A stretch of DNA of 64,000 bases from Larkinella terrae (GTDB lineage: Bacteria; Bacteroidota; Bacteroidia; Cytophagales; Spirosomataceae): NCBI RefSeq assembly GCF_009668025.1, contig NZ_WJXZ01000018.1, positions 31,573 to 95,572 of the forward strand, written 5' to 3'. The notes under the pieces are model-generated. The model was given only the letters and a program-made list of their open reading frames with translations. It ran no database searches and was not told the origin of the DNA. The position numbers were made by a program, and so were the translations under genes. Of the stretch, positions 9,049 through 17,857 are shown piece after piece. Every line of letters begins with the position of its first letter. Position 1 is the first letter of the stretch.

Positions 9049-9716
9049 TTGATTTCGACTGGCAACCGTTGCTGCTCACGTTTCGGCTGGCTACCACCAC
9101 CACTATCCTGTTGCTCCTGGTCGGTATTCCGCTGGCCGGTTGGCTGGCATTTACCCGGTTTCGGTTCAAACCGGTGGTCGAAGCGGTCATCAGCCTGCCG
9201 TTGGTTCTGCCGCCCTCGGTGCTGGGTTTTTACTTCCTGCTGGCGTTTAGCCCGACCGGTTTCTGGGGCGCAAAACTGCTTACCTGGTTCGATATACGCT
9301 TATTGTTTACGTTTGAAGGGCTGGTGGTTGCTTCCATTTTTTACAGCCTGCCGTTCATGGTGCATCCCGTTCAGGCTGGGTTGGAAAACCTCCCCAATTC
9401 ATTGCGTGAAGTGGCCTATACCTTGGGAAAGTCGCCCCGGGAAACGTTTTTCCGGGTATTGCTGCCCAACATAAAACCCTCGCTGTTAACCGGCGTCGTG
9501 CTCTCTTTCGCCCATACGATCGGCGAATTTGGACTGGTGCTGATGATTGGCGGCAACCTGCCCGGCGAAACCCGCGTGGCGTCGGTGGCCATCTACGACG
9601 AGGTCGAGCTGCTGCACTACGATACTGCCAATGCCTACGCCCTGTTGCTGTTGGCGGTCTCCTTTGGTATTTTGCTGGCGGTTTATGCCATTAATAAACG
9701 GTGGGTGATTTTCTGA
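9045..9716 (+). CDS. modB: Molybdate ABC transporter, permease
   Basis: 223 residues with about five membrane segments. The EAA loop that contacts the ATPase is visible around residues 125-160 (REVAYTLGKSPRETFFRVLLP then FAHTIGEFGLVLMIGG). The 4-base overlap with modA and the shared base with modC (TGATG at 9714-9718) mark one operon. Confidence 0.93.
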   Translation: MIDFDWQPLLLTFRLATTTTILLLLVGIPLAGWLAFTRFRFKPVVEAVISLPLVLPPSVLGFYFLLAFSPTGFWGAKLLTWFDIRLLFTFEGLVVASIFYSLPFMVHPVQAGLENLPNSLREVAYTLGKSPRETFFRVLLPNIKPSLLTGVVLSFAHTIGEFGLVLMIGGNLPGETRVASVAIYDEVELLHYDTANAYALLLLAVSFGILLAVYAINKRWVIF

Positions 9717-10570
9717 TGCCAACCATTCATTTACAAGCCCGGATGAACCTGGCGTTCGCCAGCGGCAGCGATTTACTGGACGTCGATTTTACCTTGAAAA
9801 CCGGTAGCCTGACCGGTTTATACGGCCCGTCCGGTTCGGGAAAAACCACTCTTTTGCGGATTCTGGCGGGTTTGACCACACCGGAAAGTGGCCGAATTCG
9901 GGTCGACGACCGGTTTTGGCTCGATACCGAACGGCGTATTGATTTGCCCGCTCAGCAACGAAACGTTGGGATGGTTTTTCAGGATGCGGCTTTGTTTCCC
10001 AATATGACCGTTCGGCAAAATGTGGAATTTGCGGCCGAAAACCGCCGGGCTTTCCTCGTGGATGAACTGTTGGAACTGATGGGTTTACAGAATCTGGCGG
10101 ACCGAAAACCGGCCACGCTTTCGGGAGGGCAGCGGCAGCGGGTAGCGCTGATTCGGGCACTGGCGCGACGGCCAAAGGTATTGTTGCTGGACGAACCCTT
10201 CTCGGCTTTAGACCGCGAAACCCGCGACCAGCTTTTGATGGAACTGGTTCGATTGCACCAGCGATTTGAAACCACAACGGTTTTGGTGAGCCACCAATTG
10301 GAAGAAATACACCGGGTAGCCGATCACTGGATCGAATTAAAAATGGGGAAAATTCACTTCGCCGGGGACCATCCGGACCGTAGCAGTTTCAAAAGTCAGC
10401 GGGTTGCCGGAATCGTAACGGAATTGAAAGAAGAAACCGGGCAGGTTCAAATTTCCCTGACTGATCAAACCGTATTGCTGGAAATGTCGTCGCAAACCTC
10501 CGGATGGAAGATCGGCGAAAGGGTGACTTTTTTAATCGACCCGAACAACCTGGACCGCCCGGCGAATTGA
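9716..10570 (+). CDS. modC: Molybdate ABC transporter, ATP-binding protein
   Basis: 284 residues from ATG 9716; an in-frame ATG 15 bases earlier is less likely because 9716 sits in the coupling overlap TGATG. Walker A GPSGSGKTT, signature LSGGQRQRV and Walker B VLLLDEPFSALD are all intact, followed by the switch histidine (VLVSHQ). The C-terminal 70 residues form a MOP/TOBE-like oxyanion domain. A terminator hairpin follows 13 bases after the stop. The operon contains no molybdenum cofactor genes. Confidence 0.92.
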   Translation: MPTIHLQARMNLAFASGSDLLDVDFTLKTGSLTGLYGPSGSGKTTLLRILAGLTTPESGRIRVDDRFWLDTERRIDLPAQQRNVGMVFQDAALFPNMTVRQNVEFAAENRRAFLVDELLELMGLQNLADRKPATLSGGQRQRVALIRALARRPKVLLLDEPFSALDRETRDQLLMELVRLHQRFETTTVLVSHQLEEIHRVADHWIELKMGKIHFAGDHPDRSSFKSQRVAGIVTELKEETGQVQISLTDQTVLLEMSSQTSGWKIGERVTFLIDPNNLDRPAN

Positions 10571-10583
10571 CCAAAAAAGAAAA

Positions 10584-10613
10584 ATCCCCGGAATCTTCGT
10601 CCGGGGATCTTTG
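10584..10613 (+). terminator. Terminator of the modABC operon
   Basis: ATCCCCGGA (10584-10592), a seven-base loop and TCCGGGGAT (10600-10608) followed by CTTT. It is a strong stem with a short T-run directly after modC. Confidence 0.75.
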
Positions 10614-11116
10614 CTACCATTTTCTCTGTCCTACCTACCTTACCCCGTTAAGAGTAAGGCTCAAAAAAGATCTTTATATTGAATTCGCGCCATGGGTTGA
10701 TCCGCCTGAACAATACTCGTGGCAATCAGATTGATCAATTTGCAACGAAATAATAAATGGCCGAATAAATTCAAATGATATCAAATCTTGTGCACGTTGA
10801 CACGGATTTGAACGAGTAAAATTTTTGATGAAATGTCGGGTATGTGTACACCAAAAAAACAGGCGTGAATGTCTAGCTCGAGTAGAGCAGTTCAGCAGGG
10901 AAATCTTTAAGGTTCATACACGTTAAGTATTAAATCAACGCCTAAAGGTAATGATTATGTCTGGTAAATGCAAGTCAAATCAATTTTTAAAATAAATAAA
11001 AATAGTTTTTTCTTCAAGTAAAGTATGTTCATTTTTTATTTTTCGGGGAAAAATAGCCAATTAAATTGTAAATGAGAGTCTGTTTATTCATTTTCGGAAA
11101 TCCTAGCTGAATCCTT
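10614..11116. other. AT-rich intergenic stretch, nothing identified
   Basis: About 500 bases between the modC terminator and the MBL gene. No frame has family-like content and I see no tRNA, repeat or convincing promoter box; TTCATTTTCGG about 20 bases before the downstream gene is only a partial match to a -7 box. Confidence 0.6.
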
Positions 11117-11953
11117 ATGAAATTACAAATTATTGATACCGGTTTTTTCAAATTAGATGGCGGGGCGATGTTCGGCGTTGTACCGAAGACGCTCTGGAGC
11201 AAACACAATCCGGCCGACGACCGCAACCTTTGTACGTGGGCCATGCGCTGCCTGCTGGTCGAAAACGGGAACCGGTTGTTGTTGGTGGATACCGGCATGG
11301 GTGATAAACAGGATGCCCGGTTTTTCAGTTTTTATGAACCACACGGTGAGGCTTCCCTTTTGACGTCGATCCACCAGGCGGGGTATTCGGAGAAGGATAT
11401 TACGGATGTTTTATTGACTCACCTGCACTTCGATCATGTTGGTGGGGCTGTATATCGGGCGTCTGATCGCTTATTGCCAACGTTCAGTGCAGCAACCTAT
11501 TGGAGTCATAGCGAACACTGGCAGTGGGCCACCCATCCGAACCCGCGTGAGAAGGCGTCTTTTTTGAAGGAGAATATGGAGCCATTGCAGGAAAGCGGCC
11601 AACTGCAGTTTCTGGATAAAAATAGTTTCGCATTTCCCAACGTTGATCTAAGGCAGGTCGACGGGCATACCGAAAAAATGACGTTGCCCATTTTTAAGTT
11701 TGGGGATCGGACCATTGCGTACGTTGCCGATTTGATTCCGTCGTCGGCCCACATTGCGTTGCCGTGGATCATGAGCTACGATGTGCGCCCGCTGTTGACG
11801 CTGGAAGAAAAAACGCGCTTGCTGCAACAGGCCGCCGATGGGAACTGGATTCTGGTTTTCGAACACGATCCGCTTTTTGAAGCTGCCACCGTTGAAGCGA
11901 CCGAAAAAGGCATCCGAATCCGGGACAAAGGATCGCTCTCCAGCTTATTATAA
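11117..11953 (+). CDS. MBL-fold metallo-hydrolase
   Basis: 278 residues. The metallo-beta-lactamase signature THLHFDHVGG (residues 101-110) supplies the dinuclear zinc ligands, with further ligands in VDGHT and VADL. Layout and length resemble quorum-quenching lactonase and alkylsulfatase-like members, but the substrate cannot be told. No signal peptide, so it is probably cytosolic. It is followed by the patatin gene after 35 bases, so the two may be co-transcribed. Confidence 0.85.
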   Translation: MKLQIIDTGFFKLDGGAMFGVVPKTLWSKHNPADDRNLCTWAMRCLLVENGNRLLLVDTGMGDKQDARFFSFYEPHGEASLLTSIHQAGYSEKDITDVLLTHLHFDHVGGAVYRASDRLLPTFSAATYWSHSEHWQWATHPNPREKASFLKENMEPLQESGQLQFLDKNSFAFPNVDLRQVDGHTEKMTLPIFKFGDRTIAYVADLIPSSAHIALPWIMSYDVRPLLTLEEKTRLLQQAADGNWILVFEHDPLFEAATVEATEKGIRIRDKGSLSSLL

Positions 11954-11988
11954 GAAATAGTTGTCTGGTAATTAATTGATGTAATGCA

Positions 11989-12756
11989 ATGAAAATTGGC
12001 CTGGTGCTTTCGGGGGGCGGGGCGCGGGGGATCGCGCACCTGGGCGTTTTGAAGGGATTGCTCGAGCAGGGCTTTGCATTCGATCAGATTGCGGGTACGA
12101 GTGCCGGAGCAATTGTCGGCGCGTTATTCGCTAATGGATATACGCCTGATGAAATATTGAAAATCATCGAGACGACACCGTTTTACCGGCACATCCGGCC
12201 CGCGTTTACCCGGATGGGTTTGCTGCGACTTGATAAAGCCGAAGACTTATACCGGACTTATCTGCCGCACGATCGTTTTGAAGCCCTACAAATCCCTATG
12301 CACGTAGTGGCGACGGATTTGAACGAAGGCGTTCTGACGGTTTTTGAAACCGGTGAACTCGTCCGGCCCATCCTGGCGTCCTGTTGTTTGCCCGGAATCT
12401 TTGAACCGTATCTGATCAATAAACGACAATACGTTGATGGGGCGGTTTTGAATAATATGCCGGTGGAAGTTGTTGAGCCGAAAGTTGATTTTATCGTGGG
12501 CGTTCACTGCAATCCGTTCACGACGCAAAAACCGATTACCTCCGTCAAAGGCGTCCTGGAACGCAGCCTGATTCTGGCCGTCCGCAGCAAAACCAAGGAA
12601 CGCCTGGCCAAATGCAATCTGCTCATCGAGCCGCCCGAACTCAGCCGCTTCGATGTGTTCGACTGGCGACGGGCCCGCGATCTCTTCCGCATTGGTTACC
12701 AGCACACCCAATCCATCAAATCCGAGCTAAGCAAAACGCTGGATTCTGTCTTGTAA
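11989..12756 (+). CDS. Patatin-like phospholipase/esterase (RssA-type)
   Basis: 255 residues. The oxyanion-hole motif SGGGARGIAHLGVL is at residues 9-22, the nucleophile elbow GTSAG (Ser catalytic) near residues 37-41 and the catalytic Asp in YVDGAVLNNMP near residue 150. It is a compact, soluble member without a signal peptide, so it probably acts on membrane lipids or acyl esters from the cytosolic side. Confidence 0.9.
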   Translation: MKIGLVLSGGGARGIAHLGVLKGLLEQGFAFDQIAGTSAGAIVGALFANGYTPDEILKIIETTPFYRHIRPAFTRMGLLRLDKAEDLYRTYLPHDRFEALQIPMHVVATDLNEGVLTVFETGELVRPILASCCLPGIFEPYLINKRQYVDGAVLNNMPVEVVEPKVDFIVGVHCNPFTTQKPITSVKGVLERSLILAVRSKTKERLAKCNLLIEPPELSRFDVFDWRRARDLFRIGYQHTQSIKSELSKTLDSVL

Positions 12757-13172
12757 CTGACCTGTAATAAACCGAGGCAAATCAATTGTTTGGGAACCGC
12801 TACTGCAAAACGCCGAACCTTTCCGTCTGTTTGTAAACCGGTTGGGCAGAAATGAATACATTTTGTAACCCAATGAGGTAGCAAATACGGAACGTTGCCT
12901 GCCAGAGTGATCTCATCGCTTTTTCTTGGACTAAAATATAGAAGAACTGGGTATGTCTTTGTTTATCAGCTATTTATAGCTTTATTTTTATTTTTTGTTT
13001 AATTGCAGAGCCGATAAATTATCGTTTATTGGTATGCAGGCATACAAATTTTTTTGATTGTAAGGCACTTCTTATCCCCCGGATTGCATTAAATTGCCAT
13101 TAAGTAAATTCCCATTGAGTGCGGGATTACGTAATAGTTTATCAATTTCATTAACAAACCAAACCTATTTGT
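12757..13172. other. Upstream region of the first susC; contains a palindrome
   Basis: 416 bases with no supported gene. A 6-2-6 palindrome GTATGC-AG-GCATAC lies at 13032-13045, about 130 bases before the susC ATG, in a very AT-rich setting; it could be a regulator site. A 35-codon open frame at about 12757-12864 has no ATG and is not called. Confidence 0.4.
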
Positions 13173-16166
13173 ATGAGAAGATCATTACTGCTTAGCTGTC
13201 TGCTAACCCTATTGGTGTGGGCGACGGCTAGTGCGCAAGACCGGCAGGTGACGGGAAAGGTCACGTCTGCCGATGACGGATCATCGTTGCCGGGTGTATC
13301 CATTCAAGTGAAAGGGTCCTCGCGCGGCACCCAGACTGACGCCAATGGCGCCTACACGATCAGTGTTCCCAGCTCGGGCGGTACGCTGATTTTTAGCTTC
13401 ATCGGTACTACTACGCAGGAAGTTGAAATTGGCAATCGCAGCACGATTGATGTCAGACTGGTCAACGATGCCCGCGCCTTGAATGAGGTGGTCGTGGTTG
13501 GGTACGGTACGCAGCAACGTCGGGACCTGACCGGTTCTCAGGTAACGGTCAGAGGTGACGACATTGCCCGGCTACCGGTGCAAACGTTCGAAACCGCCCT
13601 GCAGGGCCGTACGCCGGGCGTTCAGATTACGCAGGGAAGCGGTCGGCTGGGGTCGGCGCTGCAGATCCGGGTTCGCGGGGCGGCTTCCATTTCGGCCGGA
13701 AACGAACCTCTGTACGTGCTGGATGGCATTCCGATTACTTCACAGGACGTCAATACCACGGACAACGAACTTTTCAGCCCGCTGGCCGACATTGATCCGA
13801 ATGATATTGAGTCCATTGAAATTCTGAAAGATGCTTCGGCATCGGCTATTTATGGCTCACGGGCCAGCAATGGCGTCGTGCTGGTGACAACCAAACGGGG
13901 AAAAGTGGGCCGGACCAACGTAACCGTCGGTTATTATACCGGGGTGAGTAAACCAACCCGACTGCGCAAATTCCTGAATGCCGCCCAGTACAAGGAACTC
14001 TTCTCGGAAGCCGCCACCAATGCCGGTTATGTTCCGGCCGAGGAATTTGAAGGCGCCGGGCTGGACCTTAATTCCACCTCCGACGTAAACTGGTCCGACC
14101 AGGCTTTTCAAACCGGGTCGGTCAATCAGGCAAATTTCGGGATCAGCGGAGGAAACGAAAAGACCCGCTTCAACCTTTCAGGGGCGCTCAACAAGCAGAT
14201 CGGGATTGTGATCGCGAATGAATTCAAGCGGAACAACATCCGGTTAAACCTGGATCATAACATCAGCAAGAAGTTTACCGTCGGAACCAGTCTGGCCCTG
14301 ACCCGGACGATTAACCGCAAAACACCGGGCGACAACGCTTTCTCGAACCCGGTGCAGCTGAACGCACTGCCGCCGATCCAGCCGATCTACGATCCGGCCA
14401 ATCCGACCCAGTTTAACCGGCAGACGCTGTATTACAACAACCTGATCGAAGTCACCAATGCCTATAATTATGCAAATACGTACCGGATTTTTGGCAACCT
14501 GTTTGGATCGTATCAGGTCATTCCCGGACTGACGTTCCGCACCGAATACGGTTTTGACTTTTTGAACCTGCAGGAAGAACTTTATCAAGGCCGCCTGACG
14601 GAAGATGGTTCGCCCACGGGCTACGGCTACCAGGCGCAGTCGCGGGCGCTGAACTGGACGACCAACAATACCCTGTCGTATTTGCGGACTTTCGGTAATC
14701 ACAACATTGACTTACTGGGAGGTATAACCTACCAGGAACAGAATTTGCAGTCCGTAACAACCTCGGGCCGGGGTTTTCCAAACGATCAGTTTAAGAAACT
14801 GGCCAGTGCGGCCCGCATTCTGAGTGGCAGTTCGACTGCCACGGGGTACAGCATTCTTTCGTACGTTGCCCGGGCCAACTACAAATACCGGGATCGGTAC
14901 CTGCTCGGACTGTCGGGCCGGATCGATGGCTCATCGCGGTTTGGGGCTAATAACCGGTACGGTTTTTTTCCATCGGTGTCGGCAGGCTGGGTGCTGAATG
15001 AAGAGCCTTTCATTAAAAATCTGGTTCCCGTTCTTAGTCTGTTGAAACTGCGGGCCAGCTACGGCGTAACCGGCAACTCAGAAATTGGCAACTTCGACTC
15101 GCGGGGTTTGTATTCCGCCATTCCGTACGCGGATCAGGCCGGTATTCAGCCTACCCAGATCGCCAATCCGGATTTGCGCTGGGAAAAATCGTCGCAGTTT
15201 GATCTGGGTCTGGAATTTGGCTTCCGCAATAACCGGGTGAACGGCCAGATCGATTTATATGACAAAACGACCAACGACTTGCTGCTGAACGTACCGCAAC
15301 CTGCCATTAACGGTTTTACGACCATCGCCCGCAACATCGGTAGTTTGCGAAACCGGGGAATCGAATTCAGCGTGACCTCCCAGAATCTGGTTGGCGCTTT
15401 CCGCTGGTCGACTAATTTCAACATTTCCTTCAACCGCAATAAAGTACTCCGGCTCGATGTATCGCCCATCCGCCCCAATTCGCGCTTCCTGAGCTACGTG
15501 ACGGAAGGGCAGCCACTGGGTATTTTCTACGGTAAAAAGTATTTGGGTGCTGACCCCGCCAATGGCGACGCCCTGTATGAAGGCCCGGATGGAAAACCGA
15601 CCAACGATTACGCTTCGGCGCCGGACCTGTACGTCGGCAACCCGAACCCGGATTTTACGGGTGGTTTGACCAATAATTTCTCCTACAAAGGCTTCGACCT
15701 GAACGTGTTGCTGCAATTCGTTTCGGGAAATGATATCTACAACGTTGCCGGATTATTCCAGTCAGTCAATGGCGATTATTTTGATAACCAAACCGTTGAC
15801 CAGCTGAGACGCTGGCAAAAACCGGGTGATCAGACTGACATTCCGCAGGCGCGTCTGTACGAAGGAAACGGAACGTCGGTTTCGTCGCGCTGGGTGCAGG
15901 ATGGGTCGTTTCTCCGGGTTAAAACCGTTTCGCTGGGCTATAATGTGCCGAGTCGGTTGATGCGCCGGGTTTTTGCGCAGTCGGCCCGGATTTACGTGTC
16001 AGCCCTGAACCTGTTTACGTTTACCAAGTATACCGGGTACGATCCCGAGGTGAGCACGCAGTACGCAAATTCGTCGACCCAAACGGCCAACGTCGCCTTG
16101 GGACACGATTTCTATACGCCACCGCAGGCCCGGACGATCACGGTTGGTATCAATCTCGGATTCTAA
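13173..16166 (+). CDS. SusC/RagA-type TonB-linked outer membrane protein (first copy)
   Basis: 997 residues. A signal peptide (1-21, ending ATASAQ) is followed by a carboxypeptidase-regulatory-like domain (about 24-100, with VTGKVTSADDGSSLPGVSI), a TonB-box/plug region (GYGTQQRRDLTGSQ, then RVRGAASISAGNEPLYVLDG) and a long barrel ending in an aromatic residue (NLGF). It imports oligomeric nutrients across the outer membrane, capped by the SusD lipoprotein encoded 70 bases downstream. No anti-sigma/ECF pair or N-terminal STN domain is present. The substrate is unknown. Confidence 0.94.
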   Translation: MRRSLLLSCLLTLLVWATASAQDRQVTGKVTSADDGSSLPGVSIQVKGSSRGTQTDANGAYTISVPSSGGTLIFSFIGTTTQEVEIGNRSTIDVRLVNDARALNEVVVVGYGTQQRRDLTGSQVTVRGDDIARLPVQTFETALQGRTPGVQITQGSGRLGSALQIRVRGAASISAGNEPLYVLDGIPITSQDVNTTDNELFSPLADIDPNDIESIEILKDASASAIYGSRASNGVVLVTTKRGKVGRTNVTVGYYTGVSKPTRLRKFLNAAQYKELFSEAATNAGYVPAEEFEGAGLDLNSTSDVNWSDQAFQTGSVNQANFGISGGNEKTRFNLSGALNKQIGIVIANEFKRNNIRLNLDHNISKKFTVGTSLALTRTINRKTPGDNAFSNPVQLNALPPIQPIYDPANPTQFNRQTLYYNNLIEVTNAYNYANTYRIFGNLFGSYQVIPGLTFRTEYGFDFLNLQEELYQGRLTEDGSPTGYGYQAQSRALNWTTNNTLSYLRTFGNHNIDLLGGITYQEQNLQSVTTSGRGFPNDQFKKLASAARILSGSSTATGYSILSYVARANYKYRDRYLLGLSGRIDGSSRFGANNRYGFFPSVSAGWVLNEEPFIKNLVPVLSLLKLRASYGVTGNSEIGNFDSRGLYSAIPYADQAGIQPTQIANPDLRWEKSSQFDLGLEFGFRNNRVNGQIDLYDKTTNDLLLNVPQPAINGFTTIARNIGSLRNRGIEFSVTSQNLVGAFRWSTNFNISFNRNKVLRLDVSPIRPNSRFLSYVTEGQPLGIFYGKKYLGADPANGDALYEGPDGKPTNDYASAPDLYVGNPNPDFTGGLTNNFSYKGFDLNVLLQFVSGNDIYNVAGLFQSVNGDYFDNQTVDQLRRWQKPGDQTDIPQARLYEGNGTSVSSRWVQDGSFLRVKTVSLGYNVPSRLMRRVFAQSARIYVSALNLFTFTKYTGYDPEVSTQYANSSTQTANVALGHDFYTPPQARTITVGINLGF

Positions 16167-16236
16167 ATTTTAGCCGGATTGTCAGCTCATCTCCGCAAAC
16201 CTGCGTGGAGGAAGACAATCAAAAAAGACTTTCAGG

Positions 16237-17610
16237 ATGAAAAAAATAATCGCAATCTTAAGCGTTTCGCTGGTTTTGGGCCTGTCGGCCTGCGACAACC
16301 GGCTGAATCTGCAACCCGCCCAGTCGATTGATGCCGCAACGGCTTTATCGACGGAACAGGATGTCGAAAGTGCCATTATCGGGGCTTACGGTCAATTGGG
16401 CAACGGGGCCTTGTACGGAACCAACCTGAACCTGCTGTCTGAATTGCAGGGAGCCGAAGGGTACCTGACCTGGCGCGGCACGTTTGCCAGTTACCGCGAA
16501 GTGTATCAGAAAACGACGCAGGCCATCAATACCGATGTAACCCGCACCTGGGTGAATGCTTACGCGGCCATTAATACCGTCAATAATGTGCTGGAAGCGC
16601 TGGGCAAGGTGCAGGATGCTGATAAAAAAGCCCAACTGGAAGGAGAAGCGCGGTTTGTACGGGGCATTCTGTATTTTGAACTGGCACGGTATTATGCCCT
16701 GCCCTGGGGTGCAACCGCCGACAACAGTCAGCCGGGCGTGCCGATCGTGTTGCGGGCCACCATCACCGCGGATCAGGCTGCCCAAACCGCAGCCCGGAAT
16801 ACAGTCGCTCAGGTTTACGCCCAAGCAATCGACGATCTGACCAAAGCATCGACCTTGTTGCCCACCGATAACAGAACGCGGGCGGATAAGTATTCGGCTC
16901 TGGCGTTTCTGGCGCGGGTTTACCTGCAGCAAAGCGATTATACCAAAGCGCTGAATGCCGCCAATCAGGTCATTGAGTCGGGGCAATTCCGGCTGAATCC
17001 GTCGGTTACTTCTGCCTTCCGCAACCGGAATACGTCAGAAAGTATTTTCGAAATTCAGCAAAACGATCAGAACAACGCCGGAACGTCGAACGACGGTCTG
17101 ACCACCCTGTATGCCAGCTTGCCGGTAAATGGCGTCAATATTGGTCGGGGTGACATCCAGGTAAACACGGCTTTTGTTACTTCGTATGATTCGACGGATG
17201 CGCGCCGGACGGAGCTTTTTTACATCGGATACAAAGGTGTAAACCGCTACTATACGGGAAAATACACCGACTTTGGTGCCAACATTCCGGTGATTCGGCT
17301 GGCGGAAATGATGCTGGTCCGTGCCGAATGCAACCTCCGGCTGAATTCAACGGTGGGCGCCACGCCAGCCGCCGATCTGAACGCCATCCGGCAGCGCGCA
17401 GGGATCGCGCCGATTGCGGCACCGACGATCCAGAACGTCCTAACCGAGCGGGTTAAAGAACTGGCATTCGAGGGGTTACGCATCCACGACATCAAACGGA
17501 CCAAAGGCAAAACCGGTGATTATAACTGGAATGATCCGAAGCTGGTGTTCCCGATTCCAAAACGCGAAGTTGACGCCAACAACCTGCTGGTTCAGAATCC
17601 GGGCTATTGA
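16237..17610 (+). CDS. SusD/RagB-type nutrient-binding lipoprotein (first copy)
   Basis: 457 residues with a lipoprotein signal (lipobox GLSAC, Cys19). It has a TPR-rich helical body with ARFVRGILYFELARYYALPWG and the C-terminal family signature ERVKELAFEGLRIHDIKR, ending in the usual NPGY. It partners the upstream SusC as a surface lid. A terminator hairpin follows at 17632-17664, so this pair forms a closed transcription unit. Confidence 0.93.
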   Translation: MKKIIAILSVSLVLGLSACDNRLNLQPAQSIDAATALSTEQDVESAIIGAYGQLGNGALYGTNLNLLSELQGAEGYLTWRGTFASYREVYQKTTQAINTDVTRTWVNAYAAINTVNNVLEALGKVQDADKKAQLEGEARFVRGILYFELARYYALPWGATADNSQPGVPIVLRATITADQAAQTAARNTVAQVYAQAIDDLTKASTLLPTDNRTRADKYSALAFLARVYLQQSDYTKALNAANQVIESGQFRLNPSVTSAFRNRNTSESIFEIQQNDQNNAGTSNDGLTTLYASLPVNGVNIGRGDIQVNTAFVTSYDSTDARRTELFYIGYKGVNRYYTGKYTDFGANIPVIRLAEMMLVRAECNLRLNSTVGATPAADLNAIRQRAGIAPIAAPTIQNVLTERVKELAFEGLRIHDIKRTKGKTGDYNWNDPKLVFPIPKREVDANNLLVQNPGY

Positions 17611-17631
17611 CAGGTAGTAAAAGCTAATACT

Positions 17632-17664
17632 AAAAACGCCGTTCCCTCAGGGTTCGGCGTTTTT
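17632..17664 (+). terminator. Terminator after the first susCD pair
   Basis: AAAAACGCCG (17632-17641) pairs with CGGCGTTTTT (17655-17664), with an inner CCCT/AGGG pairing. It is a classic rho-independent structure. Confidence 0.88.
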
Positions 17665-17739
17665 ATTTGGCCTAACTACAACGTTTCAGTCAAAAACCGC
17701 GTCATGGTCTATGTTACAGAATTTTTTATTCGGTATACA

Positions 17740-17772
17740 TTGATTAATAGATCTTCAACGTTTATAATTTTG
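17740..17772 (+). promoter_or_regulatory. Candidate promoter of the second susCD cluster
   Basis: TAATTTTG (17765-17772) fits the TANNTTTG -7 box, and TTG at 17740-17742 lies 22 bases before it as a possible -33 element. Transcription would begin near 17779, about 80 bases before the second susC. Confidence 0.45.
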
Positions 17773-17857
17773 AAAATTAAGTATATTGGACTTTTAATGG
17801 GCAGAAAAGGCATTTAATCCTGGCCGGGAGTTCAGTTAAACACGCAGTAACCAATCT

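Noticed and set aside
12757..12864. 35-codon frame ending RLFVNRLGRNEYIL that looked like a gene end
   Set aside because: No start codon, no family match and short enough to arise by chance.
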